Below, piece after piece: positions 24,719-37,910 of a stretch of 64,000 nucleotides of DNA (position 1 is its first letter; every line of letters begins with the position of its first letter). The translations under genes were made by a program, and so were the position numbers. The notes under the pieces were generated by a model, which was given only the letters and a program-made list of their open reading frames with translations, was not told the DNA's origin and made no database searches. The DNA is from Nectonema munidae. Its lineage: Eukaryota > Nematomorpha > Nectonematoida > Nectonematidae. The DNA is taken from the NCBI GenBank assembly GCA_030549495.1, contig JAUIRK010000005.1:267501-331500 (forward strand), written 5' to 3'.

Positions 24719-26895
24719 TTGATTAGTAGTTAAATAGATTATTCTCACTCGTATAATATTTTGGGTTAATTTGGGTGTTTTTGGGTGTTCAGTGTGATCC
24801 TTCATTTATTATATATTTCTTTTAAGCATCCATTTCTGAGTAGGAAACATGGAAAGTATCAAAAAGAGAGAATTTCTCTTCATGAGAATCTTTTTCGTAC
24901 TTAAAATGTCAAAATGATGTATATAATAATAGTATAATAACAATTTAAGGTTGACGATATTCAATGAGAATCTGGATTGGAGCGCATTCATTTATGTGTG
25001 CAGGAGATAATTTATTGGAAAATCAATACGCGCGAAGATGATGTCGCGTTAGACGCAAGGTAAAATACGACTTGTCGAAAGTTCTTAACACACAGAGAGA
25101 AAGAGAGAGAGAGAGAGAGGGACACACACACAAGGTCTGGATGGAATCATCAAGTTTGCGCACAATCTCTAATGATCTAGAGCAGAATGCAGATTAGCAG
25201 GAAGGAAATCCTTTTGATTGCCACGAGCAAATGAGTATCTCGTTCAATTAACATTTATTTAACAGCTCTTAGAATGTGCTCTTTATTTCCTATCTTGCGA
25301 GAATGATGTGTGGTTTGGCTCAGACAATTTCACGGCCGATAATCTAAAGGTGAAGAATCGGCATCTAAATCGGAATCGAGTTTTATTGGCGTTGGAGCGA
25401 ACTTGCCATTGGGAGAAATTTTAGCATAGTGCATTCACAAATAATGCCATCTAAAACGAAGAAGCCTAATTCCTGAGGAAAAAATTTATCGGAATAGGTA
25501 AATCTCGCAAAATTTCAAAACTCAAATAGGAAAACAATATAGAGCTATGATTTTCCAAAATATACTCCACTTCTATCTCCTCATGACAATGCTTCTAATT
25601 CTTATTCAAAACAGCTTCCAGATTTTTTAGGCGTTTTTTTTCTCTTTCTCTTTTTAGTTAGTTCAAGAGCATTATTACAATGCGTAGAGGATTATTATCA
25701 AGGAGAAATCTTGGAATCAAAGGAGTGACAATAAATCAATTTTTTTTTTGCAAATTTTACCTTTTTTGATGTATTCCTTTAATTACAATTTAGTCGTGTC
25801 TCCTCTCCTTTGATTAAGCCAATTTTTTTTATGTTATTCCAGTTTATGAATTTTATACCAAAATTCAAAGAAGCGACATAGCAAAACAATGAAACGAAAA
25901 ACCCTTAAAAATTCAATAGGAGTAATCTAATGTTGCTTCATGTCATGTTTAAAATTATCATATCTATGAATGTATTATGTACTGCTTGCTTCCCAATAAA
26001 ATCGTTTGTTTTTGGGCTGAGAATTAAGTTTCTTTGTTTTTGTATACTACGCATATTGGCATAATGTGTCCTTAAAAAGAGATAGTTGCAATAATTTTGC
26101 TCTATTGTGTTTTCACTGATTCAAGGGAATAATGGAAAGAGATATGATGAATAAGTGTGTGTCGATTTAAAATACCAACTTAGTTAAGTAAGAAACATCT
26201 CCGTACCACTTCCTGCAACAAAAGATAAATCTATATTCTCATAAAGATACTTATAGGAAAACAACTTCTATGCATCAGAGCACTGCACGGATACGGCTAA
26301 GGCCCGTTTACACATGCCCGGTCGGCCCATAGGGGGCCATAACTTTAAAAATGACATTAGAGATGGGTATGGACGGGTTTTGCAAAATTTGATGCACATC
26401 AATCGTGGAGTTCTACTACACACATTATCAAACTAGGGTATAACACTAGGGGCTGCTTGCTTACGAGTTTTTTCTCAAATAACAAGCAATTCATATACGG
26501 TACAGCTCCGTGTATGATGAAGGAAGGCTGTCTTGTTTTTTGAAGCTGATCCGTTATAACACGCTCATTTATAACAATATAATGTTAAACGGGGGTTTAA
26601 AAAAAGATTCGGTGATGATTAAACTTATATGACAATATAAAATGAGATATCATATAGGTTCTCTAAACAAATCAAAAAAAAGGTGAGAAGTCATAGGCTT
26701 CCCTAAAAAAAAGGAAAAGCGGGTACAGGCTGGTTCAAAAAATATTTAAATAAACGGGGGATGTTTTGATAAAATTTTAAACGTTTATATGTGTAGCATA
26801 AAGTAGACGATTACAGTGCTCTAAGGCTCATAATAACCCTTGAAAAATTTCTAAATTATCGCCATGTGGTAATTTATCCGTACTTTGGGAACGAT
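24719..26895. other. Unassigned DNA with a (GA)n(CA)n microsatellite
   Basis: A GA-rich run followed by a short CA run lies at about 25091-25131. A GC-richer patch at 26295-26345 stands out from the AT-rich surroundings but matches nothing I know. No coding signature. Confidence 0.5.
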
Positions 26896-26904
26896 CGTAT
26901 TGTT

Positions 26905-27123
26905 GTATCCGGACATTTAGCCGAAAGACAATTGGCCGACAGACATTTGGCCGAACAGACATTTCACCGAACGGACATTTCACCAAACGGACATTTGACA
27001 ATATTTTAACTATACTAAATGTTTATTCTAAATTCTAATATCTATTCTAAATGTTCATTCGGTCAGATGTCTGTCGGCCAAATGTCTGTCGGCCAATTGT
27101 CTTTCGGCCAAATGTCCGGACAC
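26905..27123. mobile_element. Fold-back (MULE-like) element, copy 2
   Basis: A compact 219-bp copy of the family at 3552-4331. The left arm has about six units of GACATTTGGCCGAAC type, then a 70-base AT-rich core, then the reverse-complement arm ending GGCCAAATGTCCGGACAC. Flanking 9-mers are CGTATTGTT (26896-26904) and GGTATTGGT (27124-27132), seven of nine identical. The core contains AACTATACTAAATGTTTATT, which in reverse complement matches the core of copy 1, confirming one family. Confidence 0.8.
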
Positions 27124-27845
27124 GGTATTGGTCGATACAAAGACAGTGAAAATACAACATTTAACGAAAAAGAGCAAAGTATATAATGACAAAGCAAGAC
27201 GTATATACCTTGGTATTTTTAAAGAAAACGAGATGCTCGTAGTAGTGAGCCAGGCCCTGAACTTCAACAGGGTCTTTCATTGTACCTTTAAAATAAAAAT
27301 AAAATTCTAATTTCGCTACAATTGTAAAATGATGTAGAAAATGTTGAAGTTTAAAACAGGCATTTTCAACGAAATTCCAATGTCTTTTCAGGAAGCCTTT
27401 AAGTGTTTTCGGGAACTATAAAGCCGAGTTTATTAACTTAATAAACAAATAAAATTTGTTATGTAACAAAATCATAATTATGATCGATTACACTTATGTA
27501 CTAATTTTCGCACATATTAGAATATTAAATGCAAAGCTTTATATTTATATGTCTGGTTTTTAGTTGAACAGCTCCATATCATTGAACGGATCATACCAGA
27601 TTGCTTCAATGTTCAAAAACCGTAAGACATATGTACATGATATACACAAGACAATGTCGCCATTAACCAAAACTCAACTTCAACATTATTGACAACATAG
27701 CAAATTCAACAAATCAACGACTAGAAGATAACTGGTTAATATCCGCCTCTTTATTAAGATTCATTTTTCTTTAAATTTGTGTTTCATATACCTACTTTTA
27801 TTAAAACAATATTTGTAGTCTAAATGCCCAAAATATTAAATGTTT
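27124..27845. other. AT-rich DNA, nothing recognised
   Basis: Small overlapping frames on both strands at 27128-27310 have no recognisable motif. Confidence 0.5.
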
Positions 27846-28131
27846 GGAGCTATTTTACAAAATATAGTTGTTGTTGTTGTCTAGCCAGAGTGGTACTTTG
27901 TAGAAGGCTCCACTGCTGTCTGTACCATCTCAGCCTTGTCCAGCCTCCAGAGAATGAGAGAAATGAGAAAGAGAGGTAGAGCAACCCGAGACTGTGCAGA
28001 AATTTCGCAACATTAACGGGGTGCGCCCAGAAGTCTTGCAGTGAGAGTAAGTGGTGATATCTTGTGTGGAATTGTAGTGGTAGGCAATTGAGTAGAATGT
28101 GTGAGATGTCTGCGGATTGTTGCTTGCATAA

Positions 28132-28866
28132 GGTATCCGGTAATTTCATCGCATAGTAAATTCATCGTGATGCAAAACATCGTTGGTATTTTCATCGTAT
28201 AGTGATTACATCGTGAGATTTATGGATTGTCAATGATTTTGAAAATCGTGACTTAAATGATTACCTTAGAGGTATTGCTCATAACTTATTTTTTTTTGTT
28301 TCTATTTTTCCAATTTGTAATAAATTAGTTATCTCAATAATCTTTTTGAAATAAGGAATAATTTATTACATATATAAATTGGTATTTTTTTCTTAAAAAT
28401 AAAGTTTTTTATTAAAAAAAACAAATGATTATTTTTAAATATAATATACCAAATAATGACTGAAAAGTCGAAGGTTAAAATAGGTTAAGGGAATTTTTAT
28501 GAAACTAAAAAAACACAAAGATTAATATATATATATATTCTTTTTTTTAAATTAAATTAGATACTTTTTTTTTAACTTTCCTTAAATATTAAAAAATTTT
28601 AACATATTTCAAGGCTATTTAAGTCAGAAAGAAATATTGTTTTATTTTGTCAATATATCCTGATAATATGAAAAGCTTACATTTAAGAATTAGTTTTTTA
28701 TGTTATATTTAAGAACATTTACAAAAGTTCGTAATAAACTTAAAAAAATTATAAAGGGATATTTACAACGATGTAATTACTGCACGATGAAAATTCTTGA
28801 CGATGAAAATACCGACGATGTTTTGAATCACGATGAATTTACTATGCGATGAAATTACAGTGAACC
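28132..28866. mobile_element. MULE-like MITE with perfect 9-bp target duplication, inside the LINE
   Basis: CTTGCATAA occurs at 28123-28131 and again at 28867-28875. Ends read inward are GGTATCCGGTAATTTC and GGTTCACTGTAATTTC, followed by shared arms of about 90 bases that are nearly perfect inverted repeats. The arms consist of 14-17-base units each ending in CATCG. The interior is AT-rich and non-coding. Removing the element plus one CTTGCATAA makes the host LINE frame run on without interruption. Nine-base duplications point to Mutator-like transposase. Confidence 0.9.
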
Positions 28867-30439
28867 CTTGCATAAGGGGTAGGGGTCATCGCTCGTTTGT
28901 CCTATACGGAGTTTGTAAGAGGGAATTATCGCGTGGTGTCCGCAACGAAGACGAGCTAGGTGAACTCGGTCCACTCTTGAGAGCGCTGATTCTTCGGGAT
29001 CAATAGGAGGAGGGCTATGTATGCGGGTATATATGCTATGTATGAATTTCCAAAGCCTTGAGGTGTTAGTTTTAAAAGTTAGATTTTTCAAAAAAATTTC
29101 CATTTGTTTTTTTTTTCATGCTTGATTTTGTTGTCAATTTCAATATTGAGATTCTTAATGTTCTCAAGAGTGTCTGGTGTCGGAACTTGTGTAGAAGATG
29201 ATTTCTATACATTATCTTATATTTTATTTCTTTGTTGGTTGGGTTGTAGTTTCTTATTGAGCCAGTTGGAATCTGTTGTTTACTTGCGTAAATGATGACT
29301 TTGTTGAAATGTTTTAGAGCGATGTCAATATTGTTGAAATCGGTCAGGTTGAAAGATCGTAATTTGTCTCTTCAATAGTAGTGCTAAAGCTTTTCCAGTC
29401 TGCTTTGTTATAGTTGGTAAAAGTAGACTTGGGTCTATGTTGGTAAGGTGTGTTTAAAGTGTATGTGATGATTATTGGAAGGTGGTCAGAGCTTAAAGCG
29501 TGTTCGGTTCGCCATGTGGTTTTGCTTGCTAAGTCTGGAGAAGCAAATGAAATGTCTGGAGAGGTTGGACTGTTCTGAATGCGATATGGTTTTCTTGTAG
29601 GTGAATCGGCATTGTTAAGAATGATAAAAGAGTTAGGTTAATCAAAAAATTGAAGCACTTCGAGTGTCTGACCGCTGCGAATGGAGCCAAGTTGTATCAT
29701 GTGCTTTGAAGTCTCCGAGAATACAGGCATGCTTTATCGTGTTTAGGTGAGATAAGTTGGGTGTATATCCTTGAGGTGTGGAGTTTTTTTAAAGGGATGC
29801 AAATGTTTGCAAAATTAATGTCTTGCTTATGAAGTTGAATATGTATGGTCTGAATTTCAAGTAGGTGGTCACTAGGTAATTGAGATAGAGTAGGTGATGT
29901 TGTGTTGATAAAAGGTATGTTTTTGTTTATTATTGTTGTCAGTCCTCTTTCGTCACGATTTTCTCTGTCAAGTCAAAGTGTGGTGTAGCCTGGAAACTTT
30001 GGAGTATTATGATTGTTTTTGAGTTTGGTTTCTTGGATAAAAGCTAAATGGATGTTTTGATGAAGTAGTAGGTGCTTTAGTTCTTGTTGTTTGGTATTTA
30101 TCGAGTCAATATTTGGTTGTAATATGTTTAATGATGTAATTTTGTTGTAGAGAGAAGTTGGCCAAGGTTGGTGAGGAAGTTTTGAGGTGTATAATGGAGA
30201 CGAGAAAGATGAGTGATTGGTGGTATACTGTGTGAGATAGCTTTATCTCATTATAGACGGGAGAGGTTCATGTTGTGTGTTGGGTTGCAAGAATAGCAAA
30301 CCCATTGTTTTGGGATGAGTTGGCGTTGTTTGATCGCAGAGCAACGGAAGTGGTACTGTGCCCAGCTGCTGTATAGAGGACATAAGATTGCCACTGCTTT
30401 GCATTTGTATGGTTGTTTACAAGTTGGGCATGGAAAGTT

Positions 30440-30493
30440 TGGCCCAGGGTTTGTTTCCATGTCGCCAGCTAATATGAGTTTCAGGGGAAGAAA
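30440..30493 (-). other. 2A-like ribosome-skipping motif in LINE
   Basis: The minus strand encodes FLPLKLILAGDMETNPGP, which meets the DxExNPGP consensus of 2A peptides with the usual leucine-rich lead-in. It sits just before the zinc finger of the LINE protein and the frame is open for at least 15 codons upstream. 2A motifs at this position are known in several non-LTR retrotransposon clades. In this copy the downstream gene is broken. Confidence 0.85.
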
Positions 30494-30639
30494 CGCTGGC
30501 TTGTGTTCACTCCCTTTAGTGAAAAGAAGTTGAGATCGAGGAAGGTGTTGATGTGATAGACTGAAGGTTGGATATTGCTAAGCAGCTCTCGAACTGCACT
30601 CCCTTGAAGATTTTGAGGCATCGTAGAGTGTAGGAGGTT

Positions 30640-32837
30640 GATGGACTTTCGATGGATATCCAGGCACCACCACCACTTGCAGGCTCCCTCTTGGATGGCA
30701 CAAAATATAGTGATGAAGCTAAGTGTAACACATGTGATAAAATATTGAAATGTGTTAGTAGTTTAACATCCGGATTAGCCTTTCGCATAAAAAATGTTCA
30801 GAATATAGACTCAAATAAAGATGTAGAAGTTTGGGCAGCAAAAAGACAGAAGACTGTTAACTTTTTTTAAGCAAGTTGTGTATGGTGGAAGAAGTCTCAA
30901 AAATAGCAAAACGTTGATGGTTTTAGTTTCTATCGCATTGCAAATAGTGCCTCGGACTTCAACAAATACTGCTAAAAATATGGTTATTTCATTTTAAGGA
31001 AAAGTGAAGAATTCAATCCAGCATAAATGAACACAACATGGCTTCTACAACCGACGGTGCATCTAACATGGTCAAATTTGGTCGAGAAATATTACCAGAT
31101 GACCAACGGTGTTCGGCGAATGGCATTCGCCCTGCTGTTGTGAATGTTCTTGCTATTGATGAATAAATTGATGAAGCAAGACAAGAGACTTCTGATTCCG
31201 AATATGACATAGCTAAAGACTGTGCCGAAGACTATATTCATTCATTTTTTCTTAGAGATGATTATTTGGGTTGAGGAATGACATTCTTCAAGGAATCGTG
31301 AAATCAGAACACGGAAATGAACTACAATTAGTTCTTGTTGTCAAAACTCGCTGGAACAGTTTGCTTAATTTTGAAAAATAAAATCTTCTATCATACAAGC
31401 TTTAGAAATCTGCTGTAATGGAAAATTTTGTGAAAAAGATTGGTATATATTGAAGAAGCTTTGTCCGACTTTAACACCACCTGAAATCATATTACGTTCT
31501 TTATGCTCCAAAGATGCTAACTTATTGAAAGCTGATAAGACAATGATGCTATTTCTTAGCAAGTTGGCAAAACAAGATTATACTTCATCCCTTTCAAATG
31601 TATGTTTCCTCTTAAAACAACAATATGCCTAAAAAAGACCTTTTGCGATATCTTAATGATAATCATTTTAAAATGAAGGTAGAAATGAAATATCTGATAC
31701 TTTTAGGATGCTTTCTCCATATGCTTTAAAGAAATATGCGACTCCCGTGAATACAAAGCTGTTTCATGAACTTAATTTAGAACCTACTACCGGTATAAGC
31801 AGCAGCAGCACTCATCAAACTCCCGATCAGAGTAACGTAAATAAATGCGATGACATTGATGAAAAAGATTTTATAAAAAGTCTTCACCAGGAGATAGATA
31901 AATTGGAATTAAAAGCTTTTAAATTCTTAATGCAGAAAAAGAATTTGCATTATACGAAAAACTGAAAATAAGAACCGCACATCTAGATCATTCATGCGAT
32001 ACATTGAAGACCGACGACCATCAAGCCTACACGCTGCGAAGCCGAAAGAGCAGGGTTTTTCCTAACAAAAATTCGATTCATTCTCTCACCTGCCACTATT
32101 AATGATTTATGTTTCTTGATTATTTTAATTAAGATAATGTTGCTGTCTTATTCCAAACGTTCTAAATAATGGTAAAACACTTTTATTGATTAAAAAATTC
32201 ATAATGGAAAATCATCTCAATAAAAAGTTTGCATGCAAAATTTTAATTATAAATTTTCTTTAGAATTTATCGATAAAAATATTGTCGCTAGTTTGCGACG
32301 TATAGTCAGTCACAATAAAATGACTATGAATATCTTATAATTGATTGTCAGCGTTCAAACATTTTATCAAGGGACAATTCATCGAAATGTAGTAGGATGA
32401 CAGGGATGTCGATCAATGCTCCTTCCATTCCTCATGCTACCTCAAAGGAAGAACTTGATCTGAAAAGAAGATGCTTAAATTAATCCTGTTTGGAAATTTG
32501 AAAAAAGAGGATGATTTGTTAGTTTATTTTTCAAACAAAGTGTGGCGGATGCGAATATCCAAAATAAATTTTTATGCGATTGCGGATGTAAAATATTTTA
32601 AAAAAATTATGTTTTATATTTTACAGTATCTTACTATTTTGATCCCTTTTTCCCATTTTTTAATGGAATTTAAAGACAACAAATATTGCAAGTTTTAAAC
32701 AAAAAAAATACAAAAAGTTTAAATAGATATTATAAAAATTGATTTTAAATTGCAGATACGGATGTTAGTATGAAAAAAATCCCCAGATAAGGAACTAAAA
32801 TTTTTTGCGAATGATCCGGTTATCCGATACATCTCTA
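30640..32837 (+). pseudogene. hAT (Ac-like) transposon relic
   Basis: A BED-finger-like start (CNTCDKIL, 30655-30870) is followed by TTDGASNMVKFGREILPDDQ near 31040, then LVVKTRWNSLLN near 31340. Next is a block with CNGKFCEKDW...PTLTPPEIILRSLCSKDANL (31420-31530). The last part is the dimerisation domain at about 32010-32140 (CEAERAGFFLTKIRFILSP). These lie in different frames with many stops. Downstream the subterminal GCGGATG words and a terminal-looking GGTTATCCGATACATCTCTA (32818-32837) fit the Ac-like end class. The left end is not certain; TAGAGTGTAGGAGG near 30622 is a candidate where this relic meets the LINE. Confidence 0.7.
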
Positions 32838-32849
32838 ATTAAAAGTCTT

Positions 32850-33300
32850 GGCTACCTTGATGACCCTTCTTGGGTTGCATAAACAAATTAAATTGAAAAG
32901 TGCAAGAAAAAGAAACGCATGTTCTTAAGTTTCAAGACCGTCTTTAAGCTTTCATTTCAAATGTATGCAAAACTGGCACCGAAGTTCAGCCAGAATAACA
33001 GAGCTATGTTTGAAAATCTTTGTGACTTTTGGCATCTGTCTCAAACTTCTCTAAATTACTCATTCAAAAGATGAGATTATTGAAAATCTTCAATCATTAG
33101 AAGAAAAAATTAATCAATATTTTTATGACTTAAATGTTTCGCCTAACATGTGTGTGACACATTTTTCAACTCTTGCAAATTTAAAAATGCAAAATACAAA
33201 CCGATTTAATGTTGCTGAATGATTTCAGATTAGCTTTAAAACTAACACAAAATCACAAGCTTGCTAATAAAATACTATAAATAATATAGTAATTCATTTT
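32850..33300 (+). pseudogene. Possible ZBED5-like hAT transposase fragment
   Basis: Broken frames contain HVLKFQDR, NNRAMFENLCDF and DEIIENLQSLEEKINQYF in the order seen in the middle of ZBED5/FAM200-type transposases. Similarity is by eye and weak; no ends are visible. Confidence 0.4.
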
Positions 33301-33735
33301 GTTTTAATAAACATTAAAAAGTAAGGCCTGGTTTTTTTGCTATATGCCGAATTCCCAGATAAAACTTCAATAAGGGTGGTGGGCTTCTAAGTTTTATGAT
33401 ATAAAGGAATACTTCAGTTATATTCAATCACTTCCAACTCACAAAGCATAAAGAAATCAAGAGGAAAGAAGTTACCCGCAAAATTGGTCAAATAAGCGGT
33501 GGATGAAATAGCGTATGGATCGCTGAGTATCAAAACGATCATCCCATTTTTCAAAATTAGTCCACGATAGTCAATCACATCACTTTCCGACTTCTTTATG
33601 TTGTCTGAGGAGTAAGCAACTTGGGAACTCTGTTTTCTAAAAATTTTAGAAAATTATACTTATGGTTACATTTTCCTTTGTTGACAATTAATTGATTATA
33701 TGTGGATTACGATCAGATTTTGATAATTATGTTCA

Positions 33736-34975
<1,240 letters not shown>

Positions 34976-35502
34976 ATAAGCTAATTAAAACGACGACTAA
35001 AGTTTTATTTAATTGAAACAATGTGATAATTAATTTGTGCTCCAACCTGAAATTTATTTAAAAAAATTATCGTTTTTATATAAATTTTTTTCGTGTTTTA
35101 TAGCACTTTATTTATCTTAAAGAATAAACGATAATACAAATGTATCAAACAAGACCAACAAGACGTAAATCAAAATGCTAAAATTAATTAGTTCGTTCTC
35201 TTTCGCTCACATCTTAAATAAGTAATGCTGTTTATTAGAGTTCGATTTACTGTCAAAATTATTTTAAATATTCTTTGAATGATTTTTTTTTAATTTTTGC
35301 ATATCTTTTATGAAAAACTTGATTCTGATCCTTTTTTCATTCAGATAAAATGGCGTAGATATACTAAATGACTTAATTTTTTAACTACAATAGTTAGGTT
35401 GTTAGATATATATAAAGTGTGGTATATAATTAGGGAAACCTTTTAAAGGTGTTAGGAATTAAAAGGTACGGCGTGGAGAGTTTGAGAGCAAATAAGGTAT
35501 CA
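34976..35502. other. AT-rich DNA, nothing recognised
   Basis: No conserved frame, element end or tRNA-like signal seen. Confidence 0.5.
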
Positions 35503-35569
35503 CGTGGGATCGAACCCAAGATCTTGCGAAATCGAAGCCAAGCAGCTAAACAACCGTGCTTACGCCCTC
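35503..35569 (-). mobile_element. Diverged SINE head fragment
   Basis: The minus strand resembles the first 65 bases of the SINE at 22369-22508: the B-box complement GGGATCGAACCCAAGATCTT is clear, the anticodon-side segment is altered, and the body is absent. It is older than, or a sister family to, the other copies. Confidence 0.55.
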
Positions 35570-37770
35570 AAATAAACGAGAAAAAAAGTCGGTTTAACTC
35601 TGGGTTCACCGTTGAGAATAGATCAAACTTTGAAATATTCTTGTGAGTAAATTGCTAGCAAAAGGAATCAGTAACAGAAAATAAGAAGTCAGAAGTGATA
35701 AATGGATTTAAAAAAACCTGTATCCTCTTATTAGCATGCAGCGTACCAAAGCTACAAAGAGGAAGCTCTTCAAGGGAAGTGAGAGAGCATGCAAAGGCAT
35801 TATCTCGCTTCAAAGAAATATCTGGTTGGGTGGGTGGGTGTGGCTGCAAGTTCACAAAATGAAGCAAAAAGTGTTTGCCTTTTTTTTTTTTAAATAAACC
35901 TTATGCATTGAAAGTTTTACTCTTTCAGCCTTGAAAAATTTCACTTTTCGAAGTTCACAAAAGCGTGGAGATGATGCAAGAAGCATAGAATTTGGAGAAG
36001 AACTGTTTATAAATTTAATCATTTAATATATTTGCATGACAAAGCGTCTCTCACATGGTGAGCATTTGAGCAGAAAAACGTTGAACCCTTTGAAACTAAA
36101 AATTTATCTATCTACGATTAAAAATATCTAAATCTTACCCTCATGAAAGTTTCCTTCTAAATCATCTTCTTTGTCTCTGTCTGTTTAGCGAAAAATATGG
36201 AGCCTTGAAAATATCCTAGGTATATCTTTAAAAATTAAAAATTTATAAACAAAGACGTAGATTGAATAAACGAAAAATTAAAAATTTGGAGGTACATAAT
36301 TTCGAAAATTAGCAAAATTGGAAGAAAAAAATGCCCTTCCTGTTATTACAGGAACTCGAGCTACTTAAATTTTTAAGAGTGGAAAATTATGCAACAGGCA
36401 AGACTGCCCACAACTGGTAAGAAAAAGGGAAACTGGAAAAGAAGTGTGTCTATTTAATCCAAAGTTTCATCTCTTCTCTTGTCTGTGTTTAACTTGAAGT
36501 AGTCACATGTGGTTCACCATGTGACTCAGTTAAATGACATTTGTGAGAAAAATTTACAAAAATTTTGACTTAGATAAAGAAATTAAAGAAATACTACTGT
36601 GTTTACGATATCTAGGAAGCTAACTACCAACCAATGTTATATGTTTTCATTTGTTCATTTCATTTTTTTGCTAGAATTGTTATGTATTTTTTGAGTCTAT
36701 ATCAGACATTTTCAACCATTGCTCCTGATTCGGTCGTCGCGAGTTCGTCCCGCAGTAATGACATCGTCATTATCTGTTCAGTTTTGGACGAATATTTTTC
36801 CATTGGATGTGCGATAACCTCAGTTAAAAAAAATCAAAATTTAGCATGAAGAAAATATTTATTCTTTTTTTTTACATTTTTATTATATAAAAAAAATTTT
36901 TTTACATTTTTTAAGGTGGAAAAAATCATCTTCTTAACGCAAAGATTGCTTTTCTTAACATCCTCATTCCCTTTACATCTCATTTTCACTATTTTATCAT
37001 TTATACATATTTGCTTTGAAAAAGGAGTTTATACTCAGAAACAAGTTAGCAATATCACTAATAAAGTGTCCAGTTTTTTTTTCTTTTTTTATAAAAAAAA
37101 TTCACCTTATCTTTCAATGGGCATATCTGTCAGAAATATTGTTCCTACTGTTATATTTATTATAACATTTAGGTTCTTAGATTTATTATTGATCATTTTA
37201 TTGATTCCAAGAGTCGGTCCACTAATCGCCCCCTCCCGAAAAAAAGAGTTTCACCACTGGAATTTCGACGTATCCGACTTTGAGTTATCGGGAGTTTAGG
37301 CGTAGTATGGAAATATTGACAAATTTAAAAAACTTGTAAAACTTCTCTAAAAACGAGTTTGAGAAATGTGCTACCTCATTAGTTATGACATGAGTAAAGA
37401 CAACCACTCTTTGAAACTATATGAACGCAGTATCCTGTGCTAAAGGCTGCTTCTATCTAATATGCTAGATGCCGACAAAGTCAATGGATTTTTCGATCTA
37501 ATACGTCATTACTGTATTTGATAGCTACTAACTTATATAAATATAAGTGGATGTGATTTAAATATCCATTTACATCATTTTTAAAGTCGGTGTTCAATTT
37601 TTGTGAATAACTTCTGAATTTTATTTTATTCATTAAAATTATAATATAAAAATTTTAAAACTATAAAAAAAATATAATGTAAAAAATTCTAAATATACCT
37701 TGAAAATATCCATTGCAATCAGATGTTGTAGTTTCATTAAAGGCGTTACATATCTTAGAGCGGAGGGTGA
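35570..37770. other. AT-rich DNA, nothing recognised
   Basis: A 9-bp-stem hairpin, AGTCACATG...CATGTGACT, lies near 36499-36524. Open frames at 36634-36849 and 36916-37299 lack recognisable motifs. Confidence 0.5.
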
Positions 37771-37910
37771 GTGAGTAGGCTTGGTTAGATGCTGGTTTCG
37801 ATAACTCAAGGTCTTGGGTTCGATAACGCATCAAGGCTGCTTTCCTCATAGTTCGATACAGGCGGCGCAATTGTGCCTTTTCGATGAAAACATCCCCCGG
37901 TACTTTTACC
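37771..37910 (+). mobile_element. tRNA-derived SINE, copy 3
   Basis: Full-length plus-strand copy: GTGAGTAGGCTTGGTTAGAT head, CTTGGGTTCGATAACGC at the B box, then the TTCGATACAGGCGGCGCAA body, ending at CTTTTACC. Confidence 0.85.

Larger units (their letters stand above)
27850..30620 (-). pseudogene. LINE (I/Jockey group) with 2A motif, PHD-like finger and endonuclease; RT deleted
   Basis: Read on the minus strand from about 30620. First comes a 2A-like peptide (30440-30493). A PHD-like zinc finger follows (to about 30251), with CPTC, YHFRC and WVCYSC cysteine pairs. An AP-type endonuclease comes next: FIQETKL near 30050, CILGDFKAHDTTW near 29700, and LSSDHLPI near 29490. The GDF motif has K where N is usual. 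After a linker the sequence jumps to the C-terminal domain at 28876-29103 and 27850-28122 (LCK...HILLNC, then WAHPVNVAKFLHSLG). The reverse transcriptase core and any RNase H are missing through an internal deletion. The endonuclease part is shifted between frames. A (CAA)n tail at about 27865-27880 marks the 3' end. A 735-bp MITE splits the C-terminal domain. Confidence 0.75.

Noticed and set aside
26276-26823. Possible transposon bounded by AGAGCACTG and CAGTGCTCT
   Set aside because: Only nine bases match and no target duplication is present; could be chance over 550 bp.
36916-37299. 127-codon hydrophobic frame
   Set aside because: AT-rich, no recognisable family, non-ATG start and no support from context.
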